A stretch of DNA of 64,000 nt from Alkaliphilus hydrothermalis (GCF_016908555.1 NZ_JAFBEE010000003.1:62001-126000), one strand, 5' to 3'; counted from the first letter of the stretch, positions 16,616 through 26,048 are shown. Translations and numbers: made by a program. The notes: a model not told the origin generated them from the letters alone.

Positions 16616-17974
16616 TCAATTGGAGGTTGAACCAATACTTCTAACCCGTACCTCAGCATCCTGTAATAACTCCTCGACTGTTTTATTCCCCAGGATCCCC
16701 TGTTGAATTTCCTCCTGTAGGATGGCATCTATCTCCTTCCAATGGGGATGGGGTGGAATGATAATGGTGTTCTGTAGGTTATTGTAAAGCAAAGACATCA
16801 AAGGATCCCCTTCATAAATATTTCCTATACCCTTTTTAACAGGAAAAACGCCTAAACGACCTAAATCCTTTTGATATTCATCTTTTGTAATAAATCTAAG
16901 GAATTCCAAGACCATTTTTAATTTCTCTGGGTTCTCCTGTTTGGTAATCCCATAGGTTCCCACCATGTTACTCATGGCAACTGGCTTTCCCAGACTCCCT
17001 GTGGGATACATGGCTACAGCATAATTAAATCCCTTACTTTCACTTCTTAGTCTGTCTAACACGTTGATGGACCAAGTGCCTGAAGGTATTACTCCGATAT
17101 TTTTATCTTGATAAAAGGTGGTCCATGCTTGATTCGAAGTGTTTTCACCGAATTTTGGATGGGTCACTGTATATTTCTGCTTTAGGTCGATTACCTTCTG
17201 CACACCTGATTTTGCTCTTTCGTCATTAAAAGTATACTCCATTTTATCATTAAAAATTTCTGCTCCATCACTTAGTATGATACCCCAAATATTGTAATAC
17301 TGGGGATCTATAAAACTATTAAAACCGAAATGGGTGTTTTTTCCCCTTCCCTTTGCATCGTAGGTTAAGACCTGTAACTTCTCAACAAATTCCCCATAGG
17401 TCCACATTCCATCTGTAGGTAATTCCACACCCCGCGCTTGGAATAGGTCTGCATTTAACATCATCCCATAGGTGGTCATCATCCATGGCATAGCCCATAT
17501 TTTTCCATTATAGGTGACGGCCTTGAGGGCATTGTCCTCAAAGCTTCTAATTTCCTCCACCGTCAGCAACGGGTCTAGGGGTTCTAATATATCCTTTGCA
17601 ATATAATGATACTCTCCCCCTACCGGTATAACATCTGGTAAGCTCCCATTATTCATGGCCTCTTCTATTTTTTGTCCGCCTTTATTCCATGTTAGACTTT
17701 GAAAGTTGATATATACGCCAGGATATTTCTTCTCAAAAGCCTTCACCTGTCTTGTAATCCAAGTAAAGCTCCCACCTGTTTTTTGGTCTAATCGGGGATA
17801 ATCCCAAAAAGTAATAACCCCCCTCCATTGGGGCGGTGTTTTAGCAGCGTCATAATCTTCTTGACTGGGTTTGAAGCCAAAAAAATAATAGGGTCCTAGA
17901 AGGATAAATATTATTAATATTCCTGCTAATAAAGATCTGAATATACTTTTTTTCTTATTTCTTTTCCTGTTCAT
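16616..17974 (-). CDS. Extracellular solute-binding protein (family 1, sugar type)
   Basis: A 452-residue protein with a basic N-terminus followed by one hydrophobic anchor (about residues 12-33) and no lipobox cysteine, so it is probably membrane-tethered by that segment. The rest reads as a maltose-type binding fold: SLPDVIPVGG, GKIWAMPWMMTTYGMMLNAD and FTFNDERA-like stretches. ATG 17974 has AGGGGGGA 7 nt upstream; the open frame to 18028 lacks a better start. No ABC permease or ATPase lies nearby, so it is an orphan by context. The ligand is unknown. Confidence 0.8.
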   Translation of the reverse strand: MNRKRNKKKSIFRSLLAGILIIFILLGPYYFFGFKPSQEDYDAAKTPPQWRGVITFWDYPRLDQKTGGSFTWITRQVKAFEKKYPGVYINFQSLTWNKGGQKIEEAMNNGSLPDVIPVGGEYHYIAKDILEPLDPLLTVEEIRSFEDNALKAVTYNGKIWAMPWMMTTYGMMLNADLFQARGVELPTDGMWTYGEFVEKLQVLTYDAKGRGKNTHFGFNSFIDPQYYNIWGIILSDGAEIFNDKMEYTFNDERAKSGVQKVIDLKQKYTVTHPKFGENTSNQAWTTFYQDKNIGVIPSGTWSINVLDRLRSESKGFNYAVAMYPTGSLGKPVAMSNMVGTYGITKQENPEKLKMVLEFLRFITKDEYQKDLGRLGVFPVKKGIGNIYEGDPLMSLLYNNLQNTIIIPPHPHWKEIDAILQEEIQQGILGNKTVEELLQDAEVRVRSIGSTSN

Positions 17975-18170
17975 ACAATCCCCCCCTATTATAATGTATT
18001 CTTGGGGGAAAATGAATATTCGTGTCATGCATATGAGGCAATATGATAGAATTAAAATATAAGTGCAATAGAATCAATCATTCTTATAATAAAATGCATT
18101 ACTTATACAATGTCGTGTAAAGAGCTTTAATTCAAGGGGGAATAACTAAATGTTTAAAGCAATAAGCTAT

Positions 18171-18214
18171 AAAAAAGTTAGAGTACAAAAGGACTCCCTT
18201 TGAACTCTAACTTT
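18171..18214 (-). terminator. Terminator of the moaA-MOSC operon
   Basis: An 11-bp stem, AAAGTTAGAGT (18174-18184) with ACTCTAACTTT (18204-18214), has a smaller inner stem. On the minus strand it is followed by TTTTTTATAG, 32 nt past the MOSC stop codon. Confidence 0.8.
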
Positions 18215-18245
18215 ACCTTTAAACAGATATAAATGCTAATTACTT

Positions 18246-18656
18246 CTAGTTTATTTTAATCTTGTCATCAATCTTGATCGTTCCCTCTTTAATAATCCTT
18301 CCAAAGAAAATGATCTCATTGACTCCACAGGGCCCCTCTGAAGGAATAATCGGACATGTATCATGACACTCCTTCCCCACCTCTGTCACCTCAATGATGG
18401 CAGTACCAATAATGAGCTGATCTTCTACTTTTAAATCTCTTATCTCTAGACCCTCCACCACAAAATCAGCTTTAAATCGAGTATGACAAAAACCTTTTTG
18501 TAGATCTTCTCTCAATTGATTTTCCCCAGCTAAACTGATAAAACTCACCTGTCTATGGGGTTTTTTAGATTGAAAGAATGCATTTGTTACTTCTATTTTC
18601 GAAGGAGGTAGAATTGTCCCTTCTACCCTTCCACGAATTCCGATAATTGTTGACAT
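18246..18656 (-). CDS. MOSC domain protein
   Basis: A 136-residue single-domain MOSC protein. These are related to the C-terminal domain of molybdenum-cofactor sulfurases and are thought to bind sulfur or a cofactor. Visible are FCHTRFKADFVVEGL, IIGTAIIEVTEVGKECH and GPCGV with conserved cysteines. It starts 5 nt after moaA, so it is co-transcribed and probably takes part in molybdopterin metabolism. Other cofactor genes (moaC, moeA, mogA) are not in the window. Confidence 0.85.
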   Translation of the reverse strand: MSTIIGIRGRVEGTILPPSKIEVTNAFFQSKKPHRQVSFISLAGENQLREDLQKGFCHTRFKADFVVEGLEIRDLKVEDQLIIGTAIIEVTEVGKECHDTCPIIPSEGPCGVNEIIFFGRIIKEGTIKIDDKIKIN

Positions 18657-18661
18657 TCCCT

Positions 18662-19630
18662 TTAACCCCCGATCTCAGACATATTTCTATAGCCTATTTC
18701 CTGCTCCACCCCATAGAGCCGATGTTTTTCTGGCTTAGATAAGATGGCTCTTTGAAGAAAATTATCTATTGCTTTTGGGTTACTTCTTAAAACCTGTAAT
18801 ATATCAATTTCATGATTGCTATGGAGGCAGGGCTTCAGTTTTCCATCATTGGTTAGTCGAATCCGATTACAACTTCCACAGAAATGATCACTGATGGAAT
18901 TAATAAACCCTATCCTTCCCTTTGCTTCTGGTAGCTGATATAACTTAGCAGGTCCATCCTCATGTTTATCATATCTCAAAAGAGTTAGTGTCTCTATTCT
19001 TTTCTTGATTTCTTCATTGGATATAAATCGCTCCTGTGCCCATCCACAAGCTTCCCCTACAGGCATAAGTTCGATGAATCTAACATCTATGTTGTCACTG
19101 ATCGTTAGACGGACAAAGTCCTCTACCTCGTCTTCGTTAAAGCCTCCGATCATCACCGTGTTCAACTTGACAGGAGACATCCCTAGATGTAGTACCTCTT
19201 GAATTCCATCCAATACTGCATTCAAGTCTCCTCCTCTGGTGATTTCTCTAAATCGGTGGGGCTTTAATGAATCTATACTAATATTGACTCTTTTTAAACC
19301 TGCCTTCTTTAAATCCTTAGCCATTTGTTTTAATAACAATCCATTGGTAGTGAGAGCAATATCTTTAATACCCTCAACACTGGCAATTGCCTCAACAAGA
19401 TCAACAATCCCCTTTTTTACTAAGGGTTCTCCACCTGTGATGCGGATTTTATCTATCCCCAGCTTTACCCCTGATTTAACCACCTCTAAAATCTCTTCAA
19501 AGGTCATCATATCTTGATGGTATTTTTTAATTAATCCATCTTTGGGCATACAGTACTGACATCTTAAATTACATAAATCGGTGATTGATATCCTCATATA
19601 GTTTACTTTTCTCAAGTAACGATCCTGCAT
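18662..19630 (-). CDS. moaA: GTP 3',8-cyclase MoaA
   Basis: The radical-SAM enzyme that starts molybdopterin synthesis by rearranging GTP. The N-terminal SAM cluster motif is CNLRCQYC (CxxxCxxC), GGEPL follows, and the C-terminal second cluster is CGSCNRIRLTNDGKLKPC. The protein ends in the required double glycine (EIGG). Length is 322 residues. GGGGTGATTAG precedes ATG 19630. It forms a two-gene operon with the MOSC gene, ended by a strong terminator. Confidence 0.95.
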   Translation of the reverse strand: MQDRYLRKVNYMRISITDLCNLRCQYCMPKDGLIKKYHQDMMTFEEILEVVKSGVKLGIDKIRITGGEPLVKKGIVDLVEAIASVEGIKDIALTTNGLLLKQMAKDLKKAGLKRVNISIDSLKPHRFREITRGGDLNAVLDGIQEVLHLGMSPVKLNTVMIGGFNEDEVEDFVRLTISDNIDVRFIELMPVGEACGWAQERFISNEEIKKRIETLTLLRYDKHEDGPAKLYQLPEAKGRIGFINSISDHFCGSCNRIRLTNDGKLKPCLHSNHEIDILQVLRSNPKAIDNFLQRAILSKPEKHRLYGVEQEIGYRNMSEIGG

Positions 19631-19748
19631 CTAATCACCCCGTTGAGTCATAATTTTCTAATAATTCATTATATCATTAACGAACTAAAAAAAGTACTCT
19701 TCTTAGACTAGTCTATAAGTTCAGTTATGCAATCTCTACCCGAAAAAC

Positions 19749-19799
19749 CAAAAACTCTCATCCCTTAGGAAGTAATGATCATTCCTAAAGGATAAGAGT
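19749..19799 (-). terminator. Terminator of the hydGEF maturation operon
   Basis: A long stem of about 18 bp, ACTCTCATCCCTTAGGAA (19754-19771) with TTCCTAAAGGATAAGAGT (19782-19799), is followed on the minus strand by TTTTTGGTTTTT. It begins 6 nt past the hydF stop codon. Confidence 0.9.
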
Positions 19800-19805
19800 A
19801 ATCTT

Positions 19806-21005
19806 CTATACTTCTTCAATAGCCATAAAAGGCTCTAAAGCTCTTTCCAAAATACCTGTCACATCTGCAATGAGCACGCCATAGTTAACGATGGGTACAT
19901 TGGCCGATTTAGCTCGATTAATTCTGCTCATCATTTCTCTACGATTGTGCATACAGGAGCCGCAATGAACGATTAATTTAAATTTTGATAGGTCCTCTTC
20001 AAACTTCGTTCCTGCTACATAAGAGAACTGTAGCTTTCCACCTACTCGATTTTCCAACCATCTTGGGATTTTAACTGTTCCGATATCATCATCCTGTCTA
20101 TGGTGGGTGCATCCTTCGGCAACTAAAACATGATCTCCTGGCTTTAAGCTCTTAATGGCCCTTACTCCCTCTACCAGCTCATTCAAATCCCCCTTATGAC
20201 GGGCAAATAGGATGGAAAAGGAGGTTAGAGGTACATTACTTGGTACAATTGCCGATACCTCTGCAAAGGCCTGGGAATCCGTCACCACTAAATCAGGAGG
20301 GTGATTCAACTTTTTCAGAGTAGCCTCAAGATCTGTCTCCTTACACACCATCATAAAGGCATCATGGTCTAATATATCTCTGATGGTCTGTACCTGTGGC
20401 AGAATCATTCTGCCCTTTGGAGCTGCTGAATCAATAGGGGTTACCAGTACCACCAAATCACCTTTTTTGATGAGTCCCCCCATTAAGCTTACTTCCACTT
20501 CCTTTGGAGCATTTTCGATGATGGTTTCCTTTAGTAGCTCAATACCTTCCCTTGTCTTGGCACTTACAGCTACTACAGGTAATTTGAATTGATTCTTCAT
20601 TGCTTCTATATCAAAGTTTTCACTGTCGTCAATTTTATTTCTTACCATGACAATCGGGATGTTCTTTTCTTGGATTGTAGTGATTAGTTCTTCTTCATAA
20701 GCTCCACCAGCTTCGTCGGTAACAATTAGTGCTAAGTCCGTCTTGTTTAAGACTTCTTTTGTTTTTTGAATCCTTAATTCTCCGATCACCCCCACATCAT
20801 CAATCCCTGCTGTATCGATGATTAGTACTGGTCCAATCGGTAGTATTTCCATTGCCTTGTATACTGGATCTGTGGTAGTCCCTGCTACATCCGATACTAG
20901 GGCGATATCTTGATTTGTTAGGGCGTTAATCAAACTTGATTTACCAACATTTCTCCGACCGAAAATGGCTATATGAAGTCTGTTTCCTCTAGGGGTTTGG
21001 TTCAT
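19806..21005 (-). CDS. hydF: [FeFe] hydrogenase H-cluster maturation GTPase HydF
   Basis: The scaffold GTPase on which the diiron subcluster is assembled before transfer to HydA. The N-terminal Ras-like domain has GRRNVGKSS (about residues 16-24), DVAGTTTDP and DTAGIDD. The C-terminal cluster domain has CTHH and HCGSCMHNR, giving the CxHx(n)HCxxC ligand pattern. Length is 399 residues. It is last in the operon after hydE (22 nt). Confidence 0.95.
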   Translation of the reverse strand: MNQTPRGNRLHIAIFGRRNVGKSSLINALTNQDIALVSDVAGTTTDPVYKAMEILPIGPVLIIDTAGIDDVGVIGELRIQKTKEVLNKTDLALIVTDEAGGAYEEELITTIQEKNIPIVMVRNKIDDSENFDIEAMKNQFKLPVVAVSAKTREGIELLKETIIENAPKEVEVSLMGGLIKKGDLVVLVTPIDSAAPKGRMILPQVQTIRDILDHDAFMMVCKETDLEATLKKLNHPPDLVVTDSQAFAEVSAIVPSNVPLTSFSILFARHKGDLNELVEGVRAIKSLKPGDHVLVAEGCTHHRQDDDIGTVKIPRWLENRVGGKLQFSYVAGTKFEEDLSKFKLIVHCGSCMHNRREMMSRINRAKSANVPIVNYGVLIADVTGILERALEPFMAIEEV

Positions 21006-21027
21006 GCTTGTTTCCCTCCTTGGATTC

Positions 21028-22332
21028 TTATTCCTCTTGTTGATTATTGTCTAGCTTCAAATATTTAGGCAATTTTCTACCTGCATCGTGGATGGCCTTT
21101 ACTGCAGAATCTAAATCAATCATGTTTTTGTTGCTATATATTTGATAGTTTGACCGATATTTAGGTGGTGTGGAGATGAGCATCAAGCTGTTGGCTCCAG
21201 CCTGTAGAGCCTTCTTCTGACCGTCAGGATCAACTGATGCCAAGGCTGTGGTGGCTGGGATAAATACATTTTTACAGACTAGTCTCGTCACTGCCACTGC
21301 TTTTAATGTCATTTCTACGCTACCTTGAGGATATTTTTCAAAGGGTGTTCCTGCTGCTGGTATGAAGGGGCCAATACCAATCATATGGATCCCCATTTCT
21401 TTATAAAAGAGTATATCTTCTGCTATATCCTCTGCTCTTTGTCCTGGTAATCCAATCATATTTCCAGAAGCATTGACATAACCCAATTCCTTTAGCCATT
21501 GGGCACATTGTCTTCTATACTCTAGGTCATCATCTGGATGGATAAATTTAAAAATATCAGGATTAGTGGTTTCAATTTTTAATAGGTAGTTGTTTGCCCC
21601 TGCTTCCTTAAGGGCTTTATATTCCTCATAGCTTCTTTCACCTACACTAAGGGTAATTCCCATTTTTGTTTCTCTTTTAATCCGTTTAATTAATTTGATC
21701 AGGACTTCAAGGGTATAATAATCGTCCTCACCCGATTGAAGAACAACCGTCTTAATTCCAACTCGATGTAGCTCATGAACCCCCTCCATGATTTCGTCCT
21801 CTGTCATCCGATAACGGGTTGGTACTGTACAACCATTACGGATACCACAGTAGTGACAACTCTTGTTGCAATAGTTGGAAAATTCTATGGCGGCACGAAC
21901 TTCAACAATATCACCTACGATTTCCTTCCTCATCCGATCGGCGGTTTCAAATAGTGCTTTTAATTCACTTTCTCCTTCTACTTTGAGCAGGTAGGTAATC
22001 TCATCTTTGGTTAAGTCCTCTCCCGACTCCACCTTCTTCATAATATCTTTAAATGTCTGGGAGATGACACAGTTTTTCAAGCTCTCCATTAATCCACTTA
22101 GCTTTCTAGTCTTGTGGGGGAAGATACCCTTTACAGCAAAGTTTCCTTCAGCGAGGATTTTTTCTGCCTTACCCTTATCCTTTTCCCCTATGGCAATGGC
22201 TGTACTACAGATTGTACCATGCTCACTGGGGGTCGGAATTAAATCCGTCTCCACATCCATTGCCTTTAATAGACTATCTGCCCTCAGCATTTGACTAGTG
22301 GAATAACATATTATTATATACTGTTGACTCAT
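21028..22332 (-). CDS. hydE: HydE radical-SAM maturase with N-terminal DUF3343-like domain
   Basis: HydE takes part in making the dithiomethylamine-bridged diiron site of [FeFe] hydrogenase. The radical-SAM motif CNKSCHYC lies near residue 155, followed by RYRMTEDEI, LQSGEDDYYT and GLPGQRAEDI, all typical of HydE. Unusually, about 75 extra N-terminal residues (YIIICYSTSQMLRADSLL, then LIPTPSEHGTICSTAIAIG, then GIFPHKT) resemble DUF3343, a small family annotated as possible Se/S carriers. The whole is 434 residues against about 350 for ordinary HydE. ATG 22332 follows GGAGGAGA. It lies between hydG and hydF. Confidence 0.9.
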   Translation of the reverse strand: MSQQYIIICYSTSQMLRADSLLKAMDVETDLIPTPSEHGTICSTAIAIGEKDKGKAEKILAEGNFAVKGIFPHKTRKLSGLMESLKNCVISQTFKDIMKKVESGEDLTKDEITYLLKVEGESELKALFETADRMRKEIVGDIVEVRAAIEFSNYCNKSCHYCGIRNGCTVPTRYRMTEDEIMEGVHELHRVGIKTVVLQSGEDDYYTLEVLIKLIKRIKRETKMGITLSVGERSYEEYKALKEAGANNYLLKIETTNPDIFKFIHPDDDLEYRRQCAQWLKELGYVNASGNMIGLPGQRAEDIAEDILFYKEMGIHMIGIGPFIPAAGTPFEKYPQGSVEMTLKAVAVTRLVCKNVFIPATTALASVDPDGQKKALQAGANSLMLISTPPKYRSNYQIYSNKNMIDLDSAVKAIHDAGRKLPKYLKLDNNQQEE

Positions 22333-22358
22333 ATCCTTATCTCCTCCGTAGGTCCTGT

Positions 22359-23732
22359 TTAAAAGAATAGATCCCTTTTGCCTTCTTCAATTTCCTTCAA
22401 TCTTTCAAGGGTAAGCTGATATAGCTTTTCGTTATTAATTTCCTTTAAAGATTTCTCAATCAGTTTATTACCCTTTTCTCTGGTTTCTTCGTCACCATAA
22501 TCCAATAGATGCTCCTTGAAGGTAAGGATGGCATTGCTTTGGCAAAACTCATGGATTTCAGCCTCTTTAGCTAAATTCATAAAGGCTTCTCCTGTACGAT
22601 TTGCCCGGTAACAGGCAGTACAGAAGCTTGGAAGGTATCCTTGATCACAGATGACCCGTAGCATTTCTCCAAGGCTTCTTTCGTCACTGGTTTCAAATTG
22701 AGCTGCTTCTTCATCGGATTCTCCATAGCCCCCCGGATTAGTCTTTGACCCTGCGGACACTTGAGAAACCCCTAAGTTAAGCAGTTCGTCCCTTAAAGCT
22801 GCTGGCTCTCTAGTGGATAAAATAATACCTGTGTAGGGAAGCGTTAGACGATATATAGCAACAATTTTCTTGAAGTCTTTATCGGATACTTCATGGGGTA
22901 CTTCCTTTAAGGCAGAATCCATTGCTGGTCTTAATCTTGGTATTGAAATCGTATGGGGTCCCACATGGAACTTCTCATCCATGTATTGAGAATGCATCAA
23001 GGTAGCCAATACATCAAAGCGATAATCGTATAACCCTAGTAGAACTCCAATTCCTAGGTCATCAATCCCTGCTTCAAAGGCCCTTTCAATGGCTGTTAGT
23101 CTGTAGTCATAATCGCTCTTAGAACCAGATGGATGCATCTTTTTGTAAGTCTCTCTATGGTAGGTTTCTTGGAAAATCTGATATGTCCCGATGCCTACTG
23201 CCTTTAATTTTTTAAAGTCTTCTACCTCCATAGGGGCAGCATTGACGTTGATTCTTCTAATGTCAGTTTCTTTATAAATGGCCTCTAGGGCTGCAGTAAT
23301 ATGGTCAATATGGGTTTTTCTTTGGTCTTCTCCACAAACTAATAACAATCGCTTATGTCCTTGTTCTACAATTCTTTTAGCTTCTTTGACCGTTTCATCA
23401 GTATTTAATGTCTTCCTATGGAGGTGCTTATTCGCCACTCTAAACCCACAATATAGGCAGTTGTTGGTACATTCGTTACTGGTGTAAAGGGGTGCAAAGA
23501 TGACTACCCTTTTACCATATATTTCATCCTTTACATATCTGGCTGCCTCCAGTAATGAATTAAATACTTCTTCATCCTCGTTCATTAGCAATGAAGCAGC
23601 TTCCTCTAGGCTTAATCCATGACATTCTCTAGCCTTTTCAATAATTTCTAGCACTTCTTCCTTTGTGGTAGCTTTCCCTTCATTAATCAGCTGATGGATT
23701 TTTTCTTCATTAATTATTTCATGGGTGTTCAT
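22359..23732 (-). CDS. hydG: HydG radical-SAM maturase (tyrosine lyase)
   Basis: HydG cleaves tyrosine to p-cresol and the CO and CN- ligands of the H-cluster. The SAM cluster motif is CTNNCLYC (near residue 91), and the C-terminal auxiliary-cluster motif starts at FCTACYRANRTGE, as expected for HydG and not for its relative ThiH. Length is 457 residues. It is 26 nt downstream of the TM1266-type regulator gene and 26 nt upstream of hydE. Confidence 0.95.
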   Translation of the reverse strand: MNTHEIINEEKIHQLINEGKATTKEEVLEIIEKARECHGLSLEEAASLLMNEDEEVFNSLLEAARYVKDEIYGKRVVIFAPLYTSNECTNNCLYCGFRVANKHLHRKTLNTDETVKEAKRIVEQGHKRLLLVCGEDQRKTHIDHITAALEAIYKETDIRRINVNAAPMEVEDFKKLKAVGIGTYQIFQETYHRETYKKMHPSGSKSDYDYRLTAIERAFEAGIDDLGIGVLLGLYDYRFDVLATLMHSQYMDEKFHVGPHTISIPRLRPAMDSALKEVPHEVSDKDFKKIVAIYRLTLPYTGIILSTREPAALRDELLNLGVSQVSAGSKTNPGGYGESDEEAAQFETSDERSLGEMLRVICDQGYLPSFCTACYRANRTGEAFMNLAKEAEIHEFCQSNAILTFKEHLLDYGDEETREKGNKLIEKSLKEINNEKLYQLTLERLKEIEEGKRDLFF

Positions 23733-23758
23733 GATTTTACCTCCTTAGGTTGTCCTTA

Positions 23759-24004
23759 CTATTTTTTTGTGAGGGCACTTTTTACCGTCACACCCTCCAG
23801 CTTCCCTAACTTTCCTGTCAAGCTACCTATTTCATCAGTTGTTCCGTCAACAATCAGAGAAATAATGTTCACCTGCTTTTCCTTATAGGGAACTCCCATT
23901 CTCCCTACAATGCTGTCTCCATATAGCGTTAATAGTTTATTAACTTCTTCAATATTCGTTCGGTCTTCAACAATAACCGCCACTACTCCAATCCGCTTTT
24001 CCAT
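23759..24004 (-). CDS. Iron-only hydrogenase system regulator, TM1266 family
   Basis: An 81-residue ACT-like small protein: KRIGVVAVIVEDR near the start, then NIISLIVDGTTDEIGSLTGK. It matches the TM1266-type putative regulator found next to hydEFG in many Clostridia and Thermotoga. Its effector and targets are not established. AAGGGGG lies 7 nt before ATG 24004, so the 16 residues upstream in the open frame are probably untranslated. It leads the hydG-hydE-hydF operon; its promoter should lie at 24005-24090. Confidence 0.9.
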   Translation of the reverse strand: MEKRIGVVAVIVEDRTNIEEVNKLLTLYGDSIVGRMGVPYKEKQVNIISLIVDGTTDEIGSLTGKLGKLEGVTVKSALTKK

Positions 24005-24088
24005 TTGAATCCCCCTTACCAATTTCCTCAATATCTGAGGGAGCTTATTCATTTTGTACCCATAAATTAGCTACAAACCCCTATAGAC

Positions 24089-24123
24089 AAAAAAAACTTT
24101 CCTAAAAAGATAGGAAAGTTTTT
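24089..24123 (-). terminator. Terminator of the hydCDBA hydrogenase operon
   Basis: A 13-bp stem, AAAAACTTTCCTA (24092-24104) with TAGGAAAGTTTTT (24111-24123), is followed on the minus strand by a run of T. It lies about 130 nt past the hydA stop codon. I see no gene in the 24124-24251 gap. Confidence 0.85.
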
Positions 24124-24251
24124 GATATAGTCATTTTAACCTTCAGTACCTTTTGCTTAGATTTAACTCCTTGCAATTAGTTTTGAATTCGATAATTCTC
24201 CTCTTAATGAGCATGCCCATTGATCAGATTTTTAATCTATATTACGTTAAA

Positions 24252-26048
24252 TTATGAAATTTTATGGGCTTCGTCCTTAATAATTTCAGACTCTTCCTTA
24301 TTTACAGGATACTTCTCTTTAGCAGCATAGTGGGTATGAAGTAATTCATGGGCCTTATGACCATTAGGCTTGCCTAAATAAGTGTCATATAATGCTTTAA
24401 TCAGAGGATTTTTGTGAGATTTTCTAATCTCTAACTTAGTATCTTCTTCATATAAAGCTTTAGCTCTTTCTACTCTGATGTCAAGATCCATCTTAGTCTT
24501 AGAAGATACATGAGGTTGTCCTCCACCAGTTACACATCCACCACTACATCCCATGATTTCAATGAAGTGATAATCCTTTTCTCCAGCCTTAACCATTTCT
24601 AATACTTTAGCAGCTTGAGATGTACCATGGGCAACTGCAATTCTAATTGTGTTTCCACCAAGAGTCACTTCTGCTTCCTTGATTCCTTCAATTCCTCTAA
24701 CGCCATTGTATTCGAATTGCTCTAGGTCTTTACCTTCTAATACGTCAGCTACAGTTCTTAAAGCAGCCTCCATAACACCACCAGTAGCTCCGAAAATAAC
24801 TCCGGCACCAGTGTAGGTTCCTAATAGGTCTTGGTCGAAGTCAGCATCTTGTAATTTTAGGAAGTCTATTCTAGATTGCTTAATCATCTTAGCTAATTCT
24901 CTTGTTGTTAATACTGCATCCACATCTCTTAATCCATTTACAGTCATTTCAGGTCTAGCTGACTCTGACTTTTTAGAAGTACATGGCATAATTGAAACCA
25001 TAAAGATATTCTTAGGATCAATGTTATTCTTTTCAGCGTAGTAGCTCTTAACGATGGCCCCTACCATTTGGTGGGGTGACTTACAGCTTGATAGATTTGG
25101 AATAAACTCTGGATAGTAGTGCTCAGCATATCTAACCCATCCTGGAGAACAAGAAGTAATCATTGGTAACACACCATTGTTTTGAATACGATGTAGTAAC
25201 TCATGACCTTCTTCCATGATTGTTAAGTCAGCACCAAAGTTAGTATCATAAACTCTATCGAACCCAAGTCTCTTTAATGAAGCAACCATTTTACCTGTTA
25301 CTCTAGTTCCAATTTCTAAACCGAACTCTTCTCCTAAAGCTGCTCTTACCGCAGGAGCAGTTTGTACAACTACGTGTAGGTTTGGATCTTCGATAGCATC
25401 CCACACTCTGTCGATATCTTCCTTCTCCTTTAATGCAGCTACTGGACAAGAAACGATACATTGACCACAGTAAATACATGGAGTATCATTCATGCTCATG
25501 TTGAAAGCTGGTGATACTTGAGTTTCAAATCCTCTATTTGTGAAATCTAAGATGCCGATTTCTTGAACATTCTTACATACATTAACACATCTTCCGCAAA
25601 GAATACATTTACTAGAATCTCTCACGATAGAATGAGACACGGTATCCATTGTTTCATGGGATTTTTCTCCCTCAAATGGGATTTCAGTGATGTTTAATTC
25701 TTCTGCTAAGTTTTGAAGCTCACAGTTCTTGCTTCTTGAACAAGTTAAACATTCTCTGTTGTGATTTGAAAGAATTAATTCAACTGTTGATTTTCTTGCA
25801 TCTCTAAGCTTCTTAGTATTGGTTTTAACCTTCATTCCCTCATATACTGGGAACACACAGGAAGCCTGAAGTCCACGGCTACCCTCTACCTCTACTAAAC
25901 AAACTCTACAGGCACCAATTTCATTAATGTCCTTTAGGTAACATAGGCTAGGAATATCCACGCCAGCTACCCTTGCCGCCTCAAGAACTGTAGTACCTTG
26001 AGGAACTTCTACTTGTATATTATCTATGGTTAAAGTAACTTTTTCCAA
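24252..26048 (-). CDS. hydA: Electron-bifurcating [FeFe] hydrogenase, catalytic subunit HydA
   Basis: A 598-residue catalytic subunit. In order: N-terminal [2Fe-2S] domain (Cys36, 47, 50, 64), a His-ligated [4Fe-4S] motif HNRECLTCSRSKNC (96-109), two ferredoxin [4Fe-4S] motifs (148-159 and 191-201), then the H-cluster domain with TSCSPGW (298-304), MPCTSKKSE (354-362) and EIMGCSGGCVTGGGQP (497-512). The C-terminal small-subunit tail follows. The first H-cluster motif has Ser where monomeric enzymes have a second Cys. With HydB and HydC it should couple H2 to NAD(H) and ferredoxin. The start is a TTG at 26048, with GGAG 9 nt upstream. Confidence 0.95.
   Translation of the reverse strand: MEKVTLTIDNIQVEVPQGTTVLEAARVAGVDIPSLCYLKDINEIGACRVCLVEVEGSRGLQASCVFPVYEGMKVKTNTKKLRDARKSTVELILSNHNRECLTCSRSKNCELQNLAEELNITEIPFEGEKSHETMDTVSHSIVRDSSKCILCGRCVNVCKNVQEIGILDFTNRGFETQVSPAFNMSMNDTPCIYCGQCIVSCPVAALKEKEDIDRVWDAIEDPNLHVVVQTAPAVRAALGEEFGLEIGTRVTGKMVASLKRLGFDRVYDTNFGADLTIMEEGHELLHRIQNNGVLPMITSCSPGWVRYAEHYYPEFIPNLSSCKSPHQMVGAIVKSYYAEKNNIDPKNIFMVSIMPCTSKKSESARPEMTVNGLRDVDAVLTTRELAKMIKQSRIDFLKLQDADFDQDLLGTYTGAGVIFGATGGVMEAALRTVADVLEGKDLEQFEYNGVRGIEGIKEAEVTLGGNTIRIAVAHGTSQAAKVLEMVKAGEKDYHFIEIMGCSGGCVTGGGQPHVSSKTKMDLDIRVERAKALYEEDTKLEIRKSHKNPLIKALYDTYLGKPNGHKAHELLHTHYAAKEKYPVNKEESEIIKDEAHKIS

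Noticed and set aside
18150..18203. 17-residue frame with a GGGGG site, on the plus strand before the moaA operon terminator
   Set aside because: Its second half is formed by the terminator stem of the opposite strand, and the promoter-like TATAAT upstream lacks a good -35. Too little to call a gene.
22359..23732. ThiH (thiamine biosynthesis) instead of HydG
   Set aside because: The C-terminal CTACYRANRTGE cluster motif and the adjacent hydE, hydF and TM1266-type genes fit HydG.
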